The notes below the pieces were generated by a model. It made no database searches. It worked only from the letters and a program-made list of their open reading frames with translations, and had not been told where the DNA came from. Both the position numbers and the translations under genes were made by a program. A stretch of 43,052 bases of DNA from Bacteroidales bacterium (GTDB lineage Bacteria; Bacteroidota; Bacteroidia; Bacteroidales; UBA12077): NCBI GenBank assembly GCA_013138975.1, contig WTBR01000015.1:1-43052 (forward strand). The letters run 5' to 3'. How positions within the stretch are numbered: the first letter of the stretch is position 1; every line of letters begins with the position of its first letter. This document shows positions 42,015 to 43,052 of this stretch, piece after piece.

Positions 42015-43052
42015 ATGTCACCTTATCTTGTAATATTCATAATCATAGCATATTTTTTAGTCCTTATTTCAATTTCATATTTCACAAGTAAAAATGCCAA
42101 TAGTGAATCTTTCTTCTTGGGAAACAGAAAGTCGCCTTGGTATATTGTGGCATTCGGAATGATAAGCGCTTCACTTTCAGGAGTTACCTTTATCTCTGTT
42201 CCGGGCTGGGTTGTAAGTAGTAATTTTTCGTATATGCAAATGGTATTGGGCTATTTGGTGGGATATGCTGTTATAGCCAATGTTTTAATGCCGATGTATT
42301 ATCGGTTAAACTTAACATCAATTTATACCTATTTAGGGCAACGATTCGGAAAGTACTCATATAAAACAGGGTCTTCATTTTTCTTGCTATCGAGAATTAT
42401 TGGAGCCTCATTCAGATTATTCCTTGTGGCAAATGTTCTGCAAATAACAGTTTTTAATGCTTTAGAAATTCCTTTTTGGATAACCGTTGTAATAACCATA
42501 GCATTAATTTGGCTTTATACATTTAAAGGTGGAATTAAAACAATAATCTGGACGGATAGTTTACAAACCGTTTTTATGTTAACAGCTTTGGTGGTATCGA
42601 TTGTTTTAATAAGTAAAAATTTAAACCTTGATTTTAAAGGATTAGTTAATACGGTAGTAGAAAATAAGCATTCGAAACTATTTCATTTTGATGATTTTAA
42701 AGGAGCACATTTTTTTCTTAAACAATTTTTTGCAGGAGCATTTATTGCCATTGTAATGACAGGATTGGATCAGGATATGATGCAAAAAAACCTGAGTTGT
42801 AAGAATTTGCCAGAGGCGAAAAAGAATATTTATTGGATGAGTTGGGCACTCATTCCTGTGAACTTTATCTTTTTAACTCTAGGTGCTTTCTTAGCTTATT
42901 ACGCACAAGAACAAGGAATTACAATCATTGGAACTAGTGACAATCTTTTTCCAGAAGTAGCTCTTAATCACTTAGGAAGTTTTGCAGGAGTTGTATTTAT
43001 TATTGGTTTAATTGCCGCGGCCTATAGCAGTGCCGACAGTGCCCTAACCGCT
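42015..43052 (+). CDS. Sodium:solute symporter (partial)
   Basis: The first 346 residues of an SSF-family symporter, open at the window edge. It starts MSPYLVIFIIIAYFLVLISISY and has SSF features: SFFLGNRKSPWYIVAFGMISASLSGVTFISVPGWV near residues 31-65, LGQRFGKYSYKTGSSFFLLSRI near 108-129, FKGGIKTIIWTDSLQTVFML near 173-192, GLDQDMMQKNL near 254-264, and AAAYSSADSALTA at the cut end, with the SADSAL helix that binds Na+ in this family. Substrate is unknown (sugars, amino acids, sialic acid and others are possible). About 150 residues are expected beyond the window. Confidence 0.93.
   Translation, partial: MSPYLVIFIIIAYFLVLISISYFTSKNANSESFFLGNRKSPWYIVAFGMISASLSGVTFISVPGWVVSSNFSYMQMVLGYLVGYAVIANVLMPMYYRLNLTSIYTYLGQRFGKYSYKTGSSFFLLSRIIGASFRLFLVANVLQITVFNALEIPFWITVVITIALIWLYTFKGGIKTIIWTDSLQTVFMLTALVVSIVLISKNLNLDFKGLVNTVVENKHSKLFHFDDFKGAHFFLKQFFAGAFIAIVMTGLDQDMMQKNLSCKNLPEAKKNIYWMSWALIPVNFIFLTLGAFLAYYAQEQGITIIGTSDNLFPEVALNHLGSFAGVVFIIGLIAAAYSSADSALTA

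Noticed and set aside
41836..42021. 61-codon minus-strand frame upstream of the symporter
   Set aside because: Overlaps the symporter start, contains a palindrome-derived segment and has no recognisable family. A real small gene is not excluded.
1..43052. CRISPR arrays, tRNA or rRNA genes
   Set aside because: No regularly spaced repeats with unique spacers and no cloverleaf or rRNA sequence was recognised on reading.

Overview
The window is AT-rich, densely coded DNA from a member of the Bacteroidetes. Evidence for this: AT-rich translation starts with few Shine-Dalgarno sites, TAnnTTTG-type -7 promoter boxes, LVIVD-repeat and FISUMP lipoproteins, a PorE-like TPR/propeller/OmpA protein, a short-form AMP nucleosidase next to holA, and recR beside a sodium:solute symporter. 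Na+/H+ antiporter, SulP and sodium-symporter genes fit a marine or saline member of the Bacteroidales/Marinilabiliales, but that finer placement is inference.

Layout. 1-608 has no convincing gene. 609-3218 (minus) is a tight four-gene operon of exported proteins: two small beta-barrel paralogues and an LVIVD-repeat protein split over two genes. 3427-6606 holds a secreted MsrB, an O-antigen-ligase-like membrane protein and an Ig/FISUMP lipoprotein closed by a terminator. 6744-13363 carries SulP, AI-2E and NhaC transporters, an HD alarmone-hydrolase-like protein and YqgE.

13905-20068 is the most interesting part: a candidate double-glycine peptide secretion locus. It has a small HTH protein, a 46-residue precursor with a canonical GG leader and a glycine-zipper core (14360-14500, below usual gene-calling size), a strong terminator just after the precursor, an exported protein with an HEEGH zinc-protease motif and a beta-barrel-like C-terminus, a DUF4412-like protein lacking a signal peptide, an HlyD-type adaptor, and a C39-peptidase ABC exporter with intact catalytic residues. 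The exporter would cleave after the GG and export a hydrophobic 23-residue peptide through the adaptor. The target, the outer-membrane exit and the immunity gene are not evident.

20081-24520 is housekeeping on the minus strand (class IV aminotransferase, GmhB-like phosphatase, rhomboid, HolA, AMP nucleosidase) with a divergent HsdR_N-type nuclease-fold gene. 24537-32613 has a GNAT acetyltransferase and three tandem TPR/propeller paralogues with different C-termini, one containing a recent 645-bp in-frame tandem duplication. 32728-37650 encodes a 2-oxoacid dehydrogenase E2, a glycosyltransferase fused to a degenerate WcaJ-like region and a class I aminotransferase. 37942-43052 holds an orphan response regulator, a porin-like protein, a TPR protein, RecR and a truncated sodium:solute symporter.

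Intergenic DNA carries several repeat families. The clearest contains TTCTGAGCYTGTCGAAG and its inverted arm (36.3, 39.7, 39.9 and 41.7 kb). Two copies sit inside the loops of larger hairpins ending in T-tracts, so they appear to have colonised transcription terminators.
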